Source of the DNA: JAFGHJ01 sp964631335
GTDB taxonomy: Bacteria; Hydrothermota; UBA3072
Length of the DNA stretch: 22,852 bases
Reading direction: 5' to 3'
Assembly: GCA_964631335.1 (NCBI GenBank)
Contig: CAZVXD010000020.1
Location: 1-22,852 of the forward strand
Shown: positions 10,101-18,071 of the stretch, in pieces
Layout of the letters: each line of letters starts with the position of its first letter
How positions within the stretch are numbered: position 1 is the stretch's first letter
Notes under the pieces: model-generated
What the model saw: only the letters and a program-made list of their open reading frames with translations
What the model was told of the DNA's origin: nothing
Databases searched by the model: none
Made by a program: the position numbers and the translations under genes

Positions 10101-10658
10101 GTCAGCCATCAATTTTGTGTCCTCCAGACCCCCTCCCCTGACGCTATATCCGTCTATTCCCGCCTGCAGATTAAGATACTGAGTAACGTCAGAAATAAGA
10201 GGCACCGCCTCTATATCAGTTTTATCCGCGGTTATGGAGCTCGAAGAAAGATCGATCTTTATTATTTCTCTCTGCGCCTGTACGGTTACTCCTTCACCTC
10301 TCACAACCGTCGTTAACAATTCAAAATCGACAGGGGTAGTATGGCCTGACTCCACCAGCACACCTGTTTTAAGAATGGTTCTATAACCCATCATTCTCGC
10401 CTGAACATTATACTTTCCGGGGTCCAATCTCGATATAAAATAATACCCATCTACATCGCATGCCGCCCCCCTATCAGTACCTTCGATTATAATATTGGCA
10501 CCGGGCAAAGGTTCACCTGTATTCGCGTCCAAAACGTAACCGGCAATTTTTCCGGTAACCGCCGCATCCGCTTCCTGGACAACAAGAAAAAATACAGCAA
10601 ACCAGAGCAAGCAAAACAAAATCCACCCGAACGACAATTCTCTTCCCGCTCTTTTCAT
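7170..10658 (-). CDS. TonB-dependent outer-membrane receptor, cassette A
   Basis: A 1162-residue outer-membrane transporter expected to import a ligand using TonB/ExbBD energy. Domains: signal peptide about 1-32; carboxypeptidase-regulatory-like domain about 35-115 (TGKIAGYVLDANTGEPLPGA); plug domain about 140-236 with SVRGG at 172-176, ADGLLLVD and AGVINVITREG; then a long barrel ending DPRYVQFGLRFSF with terminal Phe. The plug ending differs from the SusC signature, and no susD lies next to it, so this is not a classic SusC. The ATG at 10658 follows AGGAGG with a 5-nt spacer and overlaps the stop of a short leader ORF. First gene of cassette A, with two candidate promoters upstream. Ligand unknown; the neighbouring GPH symporters hint at a carbohydrate. 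Confidence 0.92.
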   Translation of the reverse strand: MKRAGRELSFGWILFCLLWFAVFFLVVQEADAAVTGKIAGYVLDANTGEPLPGANIIIEGTDRGAACDVDGYYFISRLDPGKYNVQARMMGYRTILKTGVLVESGHTTPVDFELLTTVVRGEGVTVQAQREIIKIDLSSSSITADKTDIEAVPLISDVTQYLNLQAGIDGYSVRGGGLEDTKLMADGLLLVDARANEPILMPNLSEIKEISLIRGGFNAEYSNVRAGVINVITREGNTKGYEGSFEFRYTPGYQKHKGKSIYDPENFQNEIYFWNKLDTGVQWDVDFFTEETLGLDTVVRYDSVCWKGPSYVWGDPESPFYDTVKLKSCAKEDWRGWISEVSNKPITPEDARNRFIWRRLIDTRGDTSLPNPEDFFSMYSNDSAYIPIWDITVEDGDTIYDLLGYTREPYTLPEDEPRIGEYGDLPDFTLDAGFGGPVPVIGSYLGDMTFYASYRDHNEAFPLPDSRDYYRERQASLKLTSRFGDMKLNLRGAYSIINSLSPWPTGERVGATDNQGNPIEAHVGQVYLRSAYDMIETMGEWDGIYHGSEKIRTNPVNIYNLHSMTPFDINSQMYGLTLQHALSENTFYDVRLTYIRSENDATFYYDVPMGMRDTVLIWFGEAFNNEGEYITDRDYISTYAVNDIPYGFPVPDPDNYTTRLVSDEDIAVWGPAHNCGTYNTSWSQTYAARFDLTSQMNRYNEIKTGLEVSYDDIHEQYIVNDGMSEWMDPGEEFDARNSNIIEYEADPILAGVYIQDKIEYEGMFANIGLRFDYSDPNTEWPSREHHLYSPYYSANLKDQLFEQDSIVEDVSALLKISPRVGLSFPILEKSKLFFNYGHFYSQAPTEQRYKICWGRSMERLKIIGNPWLDMQRTISYELGFESSVADLFLARVTGYYKDSDNEYAEVIYTDSRNERLVSYTTYENLEYGDTRGFEFELRKPQGRFFTGWVLYDYRVTSSGKIGRREHYDYAVDEALGGLYEPDQTEPVPRPVFNAQVTLKTPLDWGMFLGGFNLSFLYTWRAGYYETWNPFNRPEWAYLLQNNIQWQNQRNLDLSLSKNISVGGTALTLFVDVHNLLDWQELHQRGFHGSGDKNKYLKSLHLELFKEEPYVSNPGYTAPAEGETPDEIGDLSSDESPYINDPNREYLMYLDPRYVQFGLRFSF

Positions 10659-10786
10659 GAAAACCTCCTCTTATTAAGGTTTACAAAACTGTAAGTTAAA
10701 ACTTTTGTTTGAAACAAAAAATACTCTACAAACTCTTTTTTAAAACCGGCATCCCCACACTTCGATATTTTATCGATCCCTATCAG
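10655..10786 (-). CDS. Candidate leader ORF overlapping the receptor start, copy A
   Basis: A 43-codon frame running from CTG at 10786 to a TGA at 10657-10655 that shares bases with the receptor ATG (TCATGA). An AAGGAGG lies only 2 nt before the CTG, so initiation would be unusual. The frame is bounded upstream by an in-frame TGA (TGAAATAAG) that is also present in copy B. The second half aligns with copy B without gaps and ends in the same NLNKRRFS, where KRRF is encoded by the receptor's own ribosome site. Coding status is unproven; a non-initiating relic is possible. Confidence 0.3.
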   Translation of the reverse strand: MIGIDKISKCGDAGFKKEFVEYFLFQTKVLTYSFVNLNKRRFS

Positions 10787-10835
10787 AACCTCCTTATTTC
10801 AAAGAATCCAAAAAAACATTAACAATGCAGATTTC

Positions 10836-10865
10836 AATATATACATAAATCTAATATAACGTCAA
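10836..10865 (-). promoter_or_regulatory. Candidate proximal promoter P2, cassette A
   Basis: On the minus strand TTGACG (-35) is followed after 18 nt by TATATT (-10). The start of transcription would lie near 10829, giving a leader of about 170 nt. The equivalent site in copy B is closer to consensus. The -35 sits at the edge of a 44-bp block conserved between copies. Confidence 0.45.
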
Positions 10866-10905
10866 TTGCTCTTTCCCGTATTTTTGCATCAGTATATGGA
10901 TAACT
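10862..10905 (-). promoter_or_regulatory. Conserved 44-bp upstream block, copy A
   Basis: This block matches 18280-18323 at 39 of 44 positions. It spans the P2 -35 and the DNA just upstream of it. Fixed cores on the minus strand are AGTTATCCATATACTG and AAGAGCAATTGAC. It could be a regulator site or part of a P1 leader RNA; I recognise no known operator. Confidence 0.5.
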
Positions 10906-10971
10906 CCAGAAACAGATACTGAATATAAACAATTTACCAAAACACTTAAGAAATTTGGCCTCATAGGAATT

Positions 10972-11000
10972 ATTCTAATAATTTACAGAATAATTGTCAA
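10972..11000 (-). promoter_or_regulatory. Sigma70-type promoter P1, cassette A
   Basis: On the minus strand there is a perfect -35 TTGACA, a 17-nt spacer and -10 TAGAAT (one mismatch from TATAAT). It lies inside a 38-bp stretch (10971-11008) identical to the one upstream of cassette B, although the surrounding DNA has diverged. Expected transcription start is near 10965, giving a leader of about 300 nt before the receptor. Confidence 0.75.
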
Positions 11001-11008
11001 GGGTAAAA

Positions 11009-11245
11009 TTTCGTTTTTTGCCGCATTTCTAATACAACGATATTACAGGGACACATAGAAAAATAAAAAAGTATATGTTATTTAAAATCCCTTTAAAAAT
11101 TTTCAATTTCAATAATAAGCTTACTCAGATTTTTACAGGATTTTTTTATGCCAAAAAGGCACAAGATAGGGGGGGAATGAAAAAATGCCAGCTCCAGTAT
11201 CAACATATAAACTCTTTTATAAAGTTAACTAGAACATGAGCCTTA
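11009..11245. other. Intergenic DNA with no gene seen
   Basis: This AT-rich stretch lies between promoter P1 of cassette A and the palindrome behind cassette B. I see no plausible gene, RNA gene or promoter in it. It contains a run of seven G near 11168 and a small TGCC/GGCA hairpin near 11149, neither with a clear role. Confidence 0.5.
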
Positions 11246-11280
11246 TATTTTTCAGGGACGTTAAACGTCCCTGAAAAATA
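11246..11280. repeat. Perfect 17-bp inverted repeat behind cassette B
   Basis: Arms TATTTTTCAGGGACGTT (11246-11262) and its exact complement (11264-11280) flank a single A. It lies 40 bp after the stop of the cassette B PorV-like gene and before the cassette A promoter. The run of T precedes the stem and the run of A follows it on both strands, so it lacks the U tail of a standard intrinsic terminator. It could be a transcript-end stabiliser, a dispersed palindromic repeat or a protein site. Confidence 0.85.
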
Positions 11281-11320
11281 GTAATTCCTACATTTTTTTA
11301 ATCAAAAAAGACTGTGTCTT

Positions 11321-12301
11321 CTAAAACGCCATCCCGACGGAAAATCTGTTCACCATATCATCATTGAACAGGTCGAATTGGCTGTAAGAATAGTCCAACC
11401 TGATTCCCGCGTAACCGATGCCGAATCCTACGTTATATCCCTCCTCGGAATATCCGAATTTATATCCCGCTCGCAAGAAAATCATATCCTTAAATCCCAA
11501 TTCTCCTCCCAGATGATATTGCTCCTGCCAATCGCGGGGATGCAACATATCCGCTCCTACGTTAAAAGAATAGTCCGGATGTTCCCCTAAAAGATCCAGA
11601 ACATCCATACCGACACCGAGCGCAAAGGTCAAAGGCAATTCGAATCCAAGTCGCTCGTAAGTTACCCTGGGAGAGAAATTCCTAACAGACATACCAAACG
11701 CGAAACTTTTAAAACCGGGGTAAAAGAGCAAACCGAAATCGAAAGACGGGGTCCACACTCTGTTATCTTCCATATAATACCCCGTGCTATCGCCTTTTTC
11801 ATTCTCTCCCAGAAACTGGGAAACATATTTAGCCTGAATACCGACTGTAAACTTATCGGTAAATTCCCTGGCATAAGACACTCCGGCGCAAAACGCAGAA
11901 ACATTAAACATACCGGTGTTCTCATAGCCTGCTCCGTCCGCGGTAACCACGGTACCGTAAAATTCCCCATAATCGGGAGCTATAAGGCTGAAACCGAAAT
12001 TTCCCCATGTACCTGCGTCGTAAACGGTTGCCACATAAATGTAATTAATATCGGCTATCCACTGTGTTCCGCCCGCGCATAAATCAAAGCTGCCTTCTAT
12101 TTCACCAATACCTGAAGGATTATAAAAAAGAGCGGTGGCATCCTGACCTAAAACAGTAAAGGCTTCGCCCATTCCGCAGGCTCGAGCTCCCGCCCCGACA
12201 TCTAAAAAACCGCATCCTGTCTGGGCGACCTTATCCATGGCGTACGCGTTAAAAGAAAGAAAAACCAATAATACAGATATAAAAACGATAAATTTCTTCA
12301 T
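11321..12301 (-). CDS. PorV/PorQ-family outer-membrane barrel protein, cassette B
   Basis: A 326-residue paralog of the protein at 3755-4744. Signal peptide about 1-21; family signature GAGARACGMGEAFTV, then DATALFYNPSGIG and LCAGGTQWIADINY, all shared with copy A. The barrel ends in Phe. Divergence is concentrated in the middle (about residues 100-200), where loops would lie, while DWQEQYHLGGELG and the last strands are well kept. The ATG at 12301 follows GGAGGAGGAAAG. It starts 13 bp after the preceding large exported protein, the same spacing as in cassette A. Likely role: accepting or holding the T9SS cargo encoded next to it; this is inferred from the PorV family and from pairing. Confidence 0.85.
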   Translation of the reverse strand: MKKFIVFISVLLVFLSFNAYAMDKVAQTGCGFLDVGAGARACGMGEAFTVLGQDATALFYNPSGIGEIEGSFDLCAGGTQWIADINYIYVATVYDAGTWGNFGFSLIAPDYGEFYGTVVTADGAGYENTGMFNVSAFCAGVSYAREFTDKFTVGIQAKYVSQFLGENEKGDSTGYYMEDNRVWTPSFDFGLLFYPGFKSFAFGMSVRNFSPRVTYERLGFELPLTFALGVGMDVLDLLGEHPDYSFNVGADMLHPRDWQEQYHLGGELGFKDMIFLRAGYKFGYSEEGYNVGFGIGYAGIRLDYSYSQFDLFNDDMVNRFSVGMAF

Positions 12302-12314
12302 CTTTCCTCCTCCC

Positions 12315-14648
12315 TTATCTTATTATTACGAACTTGCGAGAAATGTATCTGCCATCAGGAACTTCTATGTGAGCAATATAAATACCGCTCACAGGCTGTT
12401 GGTCGGAATCCGTAAGAAGAGGCTGATTTTTAGCTTCCCATATTTCCGTTCCGCTTTCATTATCATGATCGATGGTTGTCACCAGATTCCCGGATTCTGT
12501 CAATATACTAATTTTACATACGGGAGGCAACTTGACAAAGGTTAATTTCAATCCCTCTTTTTCACTGTATCTGGTACGAGCCGAAGAATTGACATTTAAA
12601 GGATTCGGGACAACCCTGACCGCCTCTAAGCTGTCTCCGGGGTAACTTTGTAAATGCGCGGCTAATTTGGTCATTGTCAAAAACATTCCGCTTTCGACTC
12701 CCGAAGAGCTTACGGCTGTAACAGAATAATAATAATCGACAGCCGGAGTAACATTCGTGTCTTCATATAATTCCGCGTTTCCGTCAACAGAATCTATCAA
12801 CTGCCAGTCACCCGTAACCACCTCTCCTTGTTTCTCATATACATTACCTCCTAACGCTCTGTAGATTTTAAACTTTGCGAGATCCGTAGGTTCATAAGCG
12901 GGGTCGTAACTCCAACTCAGTCTTATCATATCGGGACCTGAAGTAACTTCGAAAACGGAAGGAGGAGCGGGTGATTCCGGTACCTCATAGTTCATATTGA
13001 AATTTCTCTGCGCGTTCATTCCGTTGTTAAAAAGAGAATCTTTTCCGGTTGCGACCAACAGATCTTTGGCAATGTCGTTAAGATCGGGCATAGGAGTTAA
13101 ACCTCCTATATCATAATAAACATTGAATATAGGGTCTCTTCTCTTCAACTCTTCTACCATTTCAGCCGAATCCATTTCTGCCAGCCAGCCGTAAGAAGCA
13201 GCCCGGTTATTATCCCAAGCTTCTCCGGCAAGGTATGAAGTCTTCCTGCTTATGGCGCCGCCAACATAAGCGTAAACATATCTCAGAGTATCTCCGAAAC
13301 CCAATTGGTACGGACCTATAGACCAATGAGTCTGCACGTCAAATCTGATCCACGGGATATCCAGGGCATAGGCATATCCCCTGTCCGGATCCAATTCTCC
13401 CCATCTGTCGATAGGTTGTTCATAATAAGTGGGCGCGCCGCTTGCGGTGGTGTCATAAACATCGTAAACCTCACTCATATAATAAGTCTCCTGGTAATTA
13501 GGAATTGTCGTATCTATACCGAATACCCCTTTCTGCATAACTTCATAAGCATCGACGAATTCCTGAGCTGTTAATGCGCCAAAATCACTCAATACCTCGT
13601 TGTGCAGCGTTATCCAGCTGGGCTCAGCCAGGAGACTTGTATGCATCGATGGCTGAGCGGGATCGTTGCTCAGAGGAGTATTCGGAAACTGCTGAACATC
13701 GGTGCTTTTAGGGGCAAACAAAACCGCCGAACCCGCGAAACGGGCGCCGGTCAGAATATTCCATTGACCAGCCGAAACATTAAAACCATAACTATCTTCC
13801 GATGAACCAGCCGCTCTGAGAGGAGTCATGAAATCGATACGAAGAGAATCATCATCCTGAGGATAGGAAAGTCTCGTGTCGTGATTTTCCGTTGTTCCCG
13901 CGAAGGTACCAAGAGTTTTATTGTCTCCTGAACCGTTTGGGAAAGCTTCGTTAACCCTGGTAATGTAAACGTCTTCCAATGTCTGTCCCGAAAGTTCTAT
14001 TTCCGGATCCGCGTCCACATTACCCGAATTTACGAATGTCCAATCCCATATAACATAATCATCATGATCGGGCTGACTCCAGGCTAACACTCTCTGTTTA
14101 ACATCCAGACCCATATGCATCCTGACATCGGACTCCATCATTACATCGGCGGTGCCCCATATTTTCTCGGGCGCCACCTCATCTCCAAACGTGGGAAATG
14201 GGTCTTCACAATGAACGTCATCCACAATTATCTGCGGAAGAGGATATCTCATATACCTTCGTATTGTAAAACTCTCTTCATCCGGAACGGCAAACTGATA
14301 AGTCTCGACATCACGTAAACGAGTATTGTGTCCCGTTAGCATAACATCCCATACCTGTCCGGTGGTATCCGTCCAATTTCGAGCGCCAAAAATCATCCCG
14401 CCGCTCTTAAGAAGACCCCCCGGCCAGGTATTATTTCCGTAGGCTTCATCCACGGTAACGTAACTTCCCCTGAAGTAGACAACCATGCCATGATCATAAA
14501 CTTCATGGGTCTGACAGCCGTGGTCATATATCCTGGCTTCAGCTTTTCCCACTTTGACCATCTTGAGAATCTGGGCGTGAACACCACCCAGCGGGAAAAA
14601 TGCCAGCAGAAAAATCAATATTAATAACTTCCTGTGTTTCATTTTCAA
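12315..14648 (-). CDS. Large exported protein with FnIII-like domain and T9SS type-A-like C-terminus, cassette B
   Basis: A 777-residue paralog of the protein at 4758-7145. Signal peptide about 1-25, no lipobox. The unrecognised N-terminal region shares islands with copy A: FGDEV, WGTADVMME, LAWSQP, GQTLEDV, SNDPAQPSMH, YDVYDTTASGA and FGDTLRYVYA. An FnIII-like domain spans about 559-661 (FKIYRALGG, DYYYSVTAVSSSG) and a sorting-like domain about 677-777 (VVPNPLN, SGIYIAHI, RKFVIIR end). The ATG at 14648 follows AAAAGGAGG. It lies 15 bp after the receptor and 13 bp before the PorV-like gene. It has three cysteines where copy A has nine. Conservation of scattered acidic and aromatic islands suggests a shared fold with different ligand surfaces. 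Function unknown. Confidence 0.75.
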   Translation of the reverse strand: MKMKHRKLLILIFLLAFFPLGGVHAQILKMVKVGKAEARIYDHGCQTHEVYDHGMVVYFRGSYVTVDEAYGNNTWPGGLLKSGGMIFGARNWTDTTGQVWDVMLTGHNTRLRDVETYQFAVPDEESFTIRRYMRYPLPQIIVDDVHCEDPFPTFGDEVAPEKIWGTADVMMESDVRMHMGLDVKQRVLAWSQPDHDDYVIWDWTFVNSGNVDADPEIELSGQTLEDVYITRVNEAFPNGSGDNKTLGTFAGTTENHDTRLSYPQDDDSLRIDFMTPLRAAGSSEDSYGFNVSAGQWNILTGARFAGSAVLFAPKSTDVQQFPNTPLSNDPAQPSMHTSLLAEPSWITLHNEVLSDFGALTAQEFVDAYEVMQKGVFGIDTTIPNYQETYYMSEVYDVYDTTASGAPTYYEQPIDRWGELDPDRGYAYALDIPWIRFDVQTHWSIGPYQLGFGDTLRYVYAYVGGAISRKTSYLAGEAWDNNRAASYGWLAEMDSAEMVEELKRRDPIFNVYYDIGGLTPMPDLNDIAKDLLVATGKDSLFNNGMNAQRNFNMNYEVPESPAPPSVFEVTSGPDMIRLSWSYDPAYEPTDLAKFKIYRALGGNVYEKQGEVVTGDWQLIDSVDGNAELYEDTNVTPAVDYYYSVTAVSSSGVESGMFLTMTKLAAHLQSYPGDSLEAVRVVPNPLNVNSSARTRYSEKEGLKLTFVKLPPVCKISILTESGNLVTTIDHDNESGTEIWEAKNQPLLTDSDQQPVSGIYIAHIEVPDGRYISRKFVIIR

Positions 14649-14663
14649 TAACCTCCTTTTCTT

Positions 14664-17600
14664 CTAAAAAGAGAACCTTATTCCAAACTGGATGTATCTG
14701 GGGTCGAGGTAGTATAAAAATTCTCTGTTTGGATTATTTATATATGGTTTATCAGCGCTTTGCAAATCACCGATGTGATCCGGCTCGACTTCGAGTTCTC
14801 CGGGACCGGATACTTTATCATAAGTAACAAACGGGGGTTCGTCATATATGTCGAGGTGAAGTGATTGAAGATATGCAATTCTATCCCCATTGTTGGGCAC
14901 ATTGGGATCGAAACCCTGAGAACTCAGAGTCCCCCAGTCAAAGACATTGTGAACTTCCATAAACAGATTAGCTTCGATACCTCCGACCGAGATATTCTTA
15001 CTTATACTCACATCGACATAACGTTCAGACGGAAATTGAATATTGTTTTCCAATATATCTTCCCACTCTTCCCCGAAAGGATTAAAGGTATCATAATATC
15101 CCGCCCTCCAGCTGTACAGGAAGGAAAGATTGTAACCTCCTAAAAAGACTCCCCACTCCGGAGGCGCCTTCAATGTGAACAGAGCCCTGAAAACCGGTCG
15201 CGGAAGAGGACTATCTCCCTCGGTATCCGCCTCTGTTTCAACCGATTCTCTAAAGGGATCCTCGTAATGTTGAGTCACTCCAACTGTCCCCGATGTTTCC
15301 ACCATGTAGTCATAAATTACCCATCCGGTAAAAAACCTTCCATGATCTTTCCTGAACTCGAATTCAAAACCCCTCGTATCACCATATCCGGTATTTTCAA
15401 GAGTCGTATAATTAACATATCCGTCCATATTCTCATACCCAACCTCACCAATCTCATTTTTGGTATCTTTATAATAACCCGAAATTCTCGCCATATAAGT
15501 GTTGGCTATACTGCTTTCAAGACCCACCTCATAAGAAACCGTCCTCTCCATCTCGAGACGTGGATTCCCAAGGATATGAATACCTTCCGCATCCGCGCCC
15601 CAATCGATCTTATACCTGTCCTCGTTGGTCGGCAGGGAGTAAAAATGTCCGTAATTGAAAAACAACTTGCTTTTTTCCAATACAGGGAATGAAATTCCAA
15701 GCCTGGGACTTATTTGAAAGTCGGCAGCCACTTCCTCCACAGGACCCTGCGTGAACAGAGAATCTTTCAAAAAAGAGGAATAAAAGAGCAAATACAAATC
15801 TTCTTTAGTCTCTCTTCTTGGCCACTCTGTTCTGGGGTCCGCGTAATCGAACCTTACACCTATATTGGCAAACATTCCTTCGAATTCAATCTTATCCTGA
15901 ATATAAGCTCCTATAAGCATAGGATACGCGTCATAATTAACATAATAACCGATACTTTGATCCTCGGTGGGATCTACGCCGGGGTCGAGCCAGAACCATC
16001 CTTCATTTGTAATATAATATTCATGCAGTTCATCATATTGAAACGAAAGACCGAATTTTACCATATTGTACTTATTTAATTGTGAACTCATATCGAAACT
16101 CGTGCTGTAGGTCTCCGACCATGAAGTATTCCAGGTCCCGCATTGATGGGAAAAACCAAACTCTACTTCGCCGCTGGCATCAGCCCCATAATTATCTTCA
16201 TAACGAGGGTCCGCCGATCCAAACGGTACGTCGTCAACGGCATATTTATCTTCTCCGACACTATCCGCAAACCATAGCACCACAGTATCTCCCATCATAC
16301 GAGTCGGCACATCATAATTGAATCTGGCATCATTGTCCCTGCGTATATAAGTCAAATGCACATCGTAAAAAGTGTTCTCACTAAACGCGTGCTGAAGCGT
16401 AAGACCATACATTTTGGAATTAACATCGAATGGCGTTAAAGCGTTTGCCTTGTACAACTGATCGAGATTTAATTTATTGCTGCCGTGCCAGATCTTATCA
16501 TAATCGTCGATGGGGTACAGCATATCCGATCCGCCCCGGAGGTAAACCTGACCGATTTCCCCCTGGGAATAATCCCCCTGCCACATGTGACCTTCACCGT
16601 ACGGAGATAGGGAATTAATAACCGAGTAAGCGCCCTTCAAATTAACCTTGAAATCACCAAAACGAGAAGTCAGCTTCAAACTTGTCATACGTTCTTCATA
16701 ATAATCCCTGCTGTCCGGAATGGCAAACATTTCATTATGATCTCTGTGCGAAACGTAAAAAGTCATATCTCCGAGATAAGAACCAATAACAGGAACAGGA
16801 CCGCCAAAGCCGGCGTCGAGTGTCCAATCCGGCTTATTTCCGTATTCTCCGGTTCTATCCTGATCACTAAAATCATAAGCGACTTTTTCATATCCTATTA
16901 ATAGAGTATCACCTTCATAAATCGGAGCATAAATTGAATCGCCTCCGTTATATATCAACAAAAGAGAATCTGTTCTTGGTATATTAATACGGCGCATCCA
17001 CAGCAATCTATCACGCTGCATTTCAGGAGTAGTAAAAGCCGTGTCTCTTCTTATCGCATTTATCCATCCGTTAAATTCCGGATAATTGTTGTATTTAGCC
17101 GTATCGTAAAACGGGCTGGTGGGGTACGCCCATACTGCTCTGGACCCCTTCCAGCAAACGCTGTCATATTTAACAACCGTATCTTCATATCCGGTAATAT
17201 TACCTGCCGTATCTAATATAGGATTCAAATACCCCGTATCCAGTTTATTCCAGAAATAAACCGCGTTATGATAATTCTCCGGGTCAAATATGGATTTACC
17301 GCTGTGCTTCTGATAACCCGGAGTGTATCTGAACTCAAAGGAACCCTCGTATTTATCTGGAGAGCCTTCCCTGGTGATAACGTTTATCACACCCGAACGA
17401 ACATTCGCGTATTCCGCGGTAAACCCTCCTTTTTCGACTCTAACCTCTTTTATCTCGCTAAGGTTAGGCATCATGATAGGTTCGTTCGCTCTCTGATCGA
17501 CAAGAAGCAACCCGTCAGCCAGCAATTTGGTCTCACCCTGACTGCCTCCTCTGACACTCCAACCCACTATCCCCGCCTGTAAGTTAAAATATTGCTTAAC

Positions 17601-18071
17601 ATCTGAAACAAGAGGAACTGCTTCTATGTCTCTTTTATCCGCAGCGAAAGAACTGGAAGCAAGATCCATTTTAACCACTTCTCTCTCCGCGGCGACCACT
17701 ACACCTTCCCCTGCCACTACTGCAGTATTTAATGCGAAATCAAGCGGGGTGGTGTGCCCCGAGATAACCTTGACATCAGTCTTTGTGATAGTCGTATAGC
17801 CCATCATTCTCGCTTGAACATTATACGTTCCGGGTTCCAATCTTATTATGTAATAATATCCATCTATATCGCAGGCCGCGCCTCTATCGGTACCTTCTAC
17901 AATAACGTTGGCACCGGGCAAAGGCTCACCCGTCCTGGCATCCAAAACCACACCTGCAATCTTTCCTGTAACCGCCGCTTCCGTTTTCTGGACAACGAAA
18001 AAAAACACAGCAAACCAGAGTAAGCAAAACAAAATCCACCTGAACGACAATTCTCTTCCCGCTCTTTTCAT
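14664..18071 (-). CDS. TonB-dependent outer-membrane receptor, cassette B
   Basis: A 1135-residue paralog of the receptor at 7170-10658 with the same layout: signal peptide about 1-32, carboxypeptidase-regulatory-like domain about 35-115, plug about 140-236 (SVRGG at 172-176, SGVINVITREG), and a barrel ending DPRYIQFGIRFSF. Residues 1-236 align without a gap; the barrel has several length differences, as expected where ligand-contacting loops diverge. The first 65 bp of the gene match copy A at 63 positions. The ATG at 18071 follows AGGAGG and overlaps the TGA of a leader ORF. First gene of cassette B. No SusD-like gene follows. Ligand unknown. Confidence 0.92.
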   Translation of the reverse strand: MKRAGRELSFRWILFCLLWFAVFFFVVQKTEAAVTGKIAGVVLDARTGEPLPGANVIVEGTDRGAACDIDGYYYIIRLEPGTYNVQARMMGYTTITKTDVKVISGHTTPLDFALNTAVVAGEGVVVAAEREVVKMDLASSSFAADKRDIEAVPLVSDVKQYFNLQAGIVGWSVRGGSQGETKLLADGLLLVDQRANEPIMMPNLSEIKEVRVEKGGFTAEYANVRSGVINVITREGSPDKYEGSFEFRYTPGYQKHSGKSIFDPENYHNAVYFWNKLDTGYLNPILDTAGNITGYEDTVVKYDSVCWKGSRAVWAYPTSPFYDTAKYNNYPEFNGWINAIRRDTAFTTPEMQRDRLLWMRRINIPRTDSLLLIYNGGDSIYAPIYEGDTLLIGYEKVAYDFSDQDRTGEYGNKPDWTLDAGFGGPVPVIGSYLGDMTFYVSHRDHNEMFAIPDSRDYYEERMTSLKLTSRFGDFKVNLKGAYSVINSLSPYGEGHMWQGDYSQGEIGQVYLRGGSDMLYPIDDYDKIWHGSNKLNLDQLYKANALTPFDVNSKMYGLTLQHAFSENTFYDVHLTYIRRDNDARFNYDVPTRMMGDTVVLWFADSVGEDKYAVDDVPFGSADPRYEDNYGADASGEVEFGFSHQCGTWNTSWSETYSTSFDMSSQLNKYNMVKFGLSFQYDELHEYYITNEGWFWLDPGVDPTEDQSIGYYVNYDAYPMLIGAYIQDKIEFEGMFANIGVRFDYADPRTEWPRRETKEDLYLLFYSSFLKDSLFTQGPVEEVAADFQISPRLGISFPVLEKSKLFFNYGHFYSLPTNEDRYKIDWGADAEGIHILGNPRLEMERTVSYEVGLESSIANTYMARISGYYKDTKNEIGEVGYENMDGYVNYTTLENTGYGDTRGFEFEFRKDHGRFFTGWVIYDYMVETSGTVGVTQHYEDPFRESVETEADTEGDSPLPRPVFRALFTLKAPPEWGVFLGGYNLSFLYSWRAGYYDTFNPFGEEWEDILENNIQFPSERYVDVSISKNISVGGIEANLFMEVHNVFDWGTLSSQGFDPNVPNNGDRIAYLQSLHLDIYDEPPFVTYDKVSGPGELEVEPDHIGDLQSADKPYINNPNREFLYYLDPRYIQFGIRFSF

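Noticed and set aside
9855..10316. Plus-strand 153-codon open frame
   Set aside because: It is antisense to the well-supported plug/barrel region of the cassette A receptor; no ribosome site or recognisable protein pattern.
7170..10658. SusC of a SusCD polysaccharide utilisation locus
   Set aside because: The plug lacks the usual SusC motifs and no SusD lipoprotein is adjacent in either cassette.
15267..15692. Plus-strand 141-codon open frame
   Set aside because: Antisense to the cassette B receptor barrel; composition looks like a shadow of the real gene.
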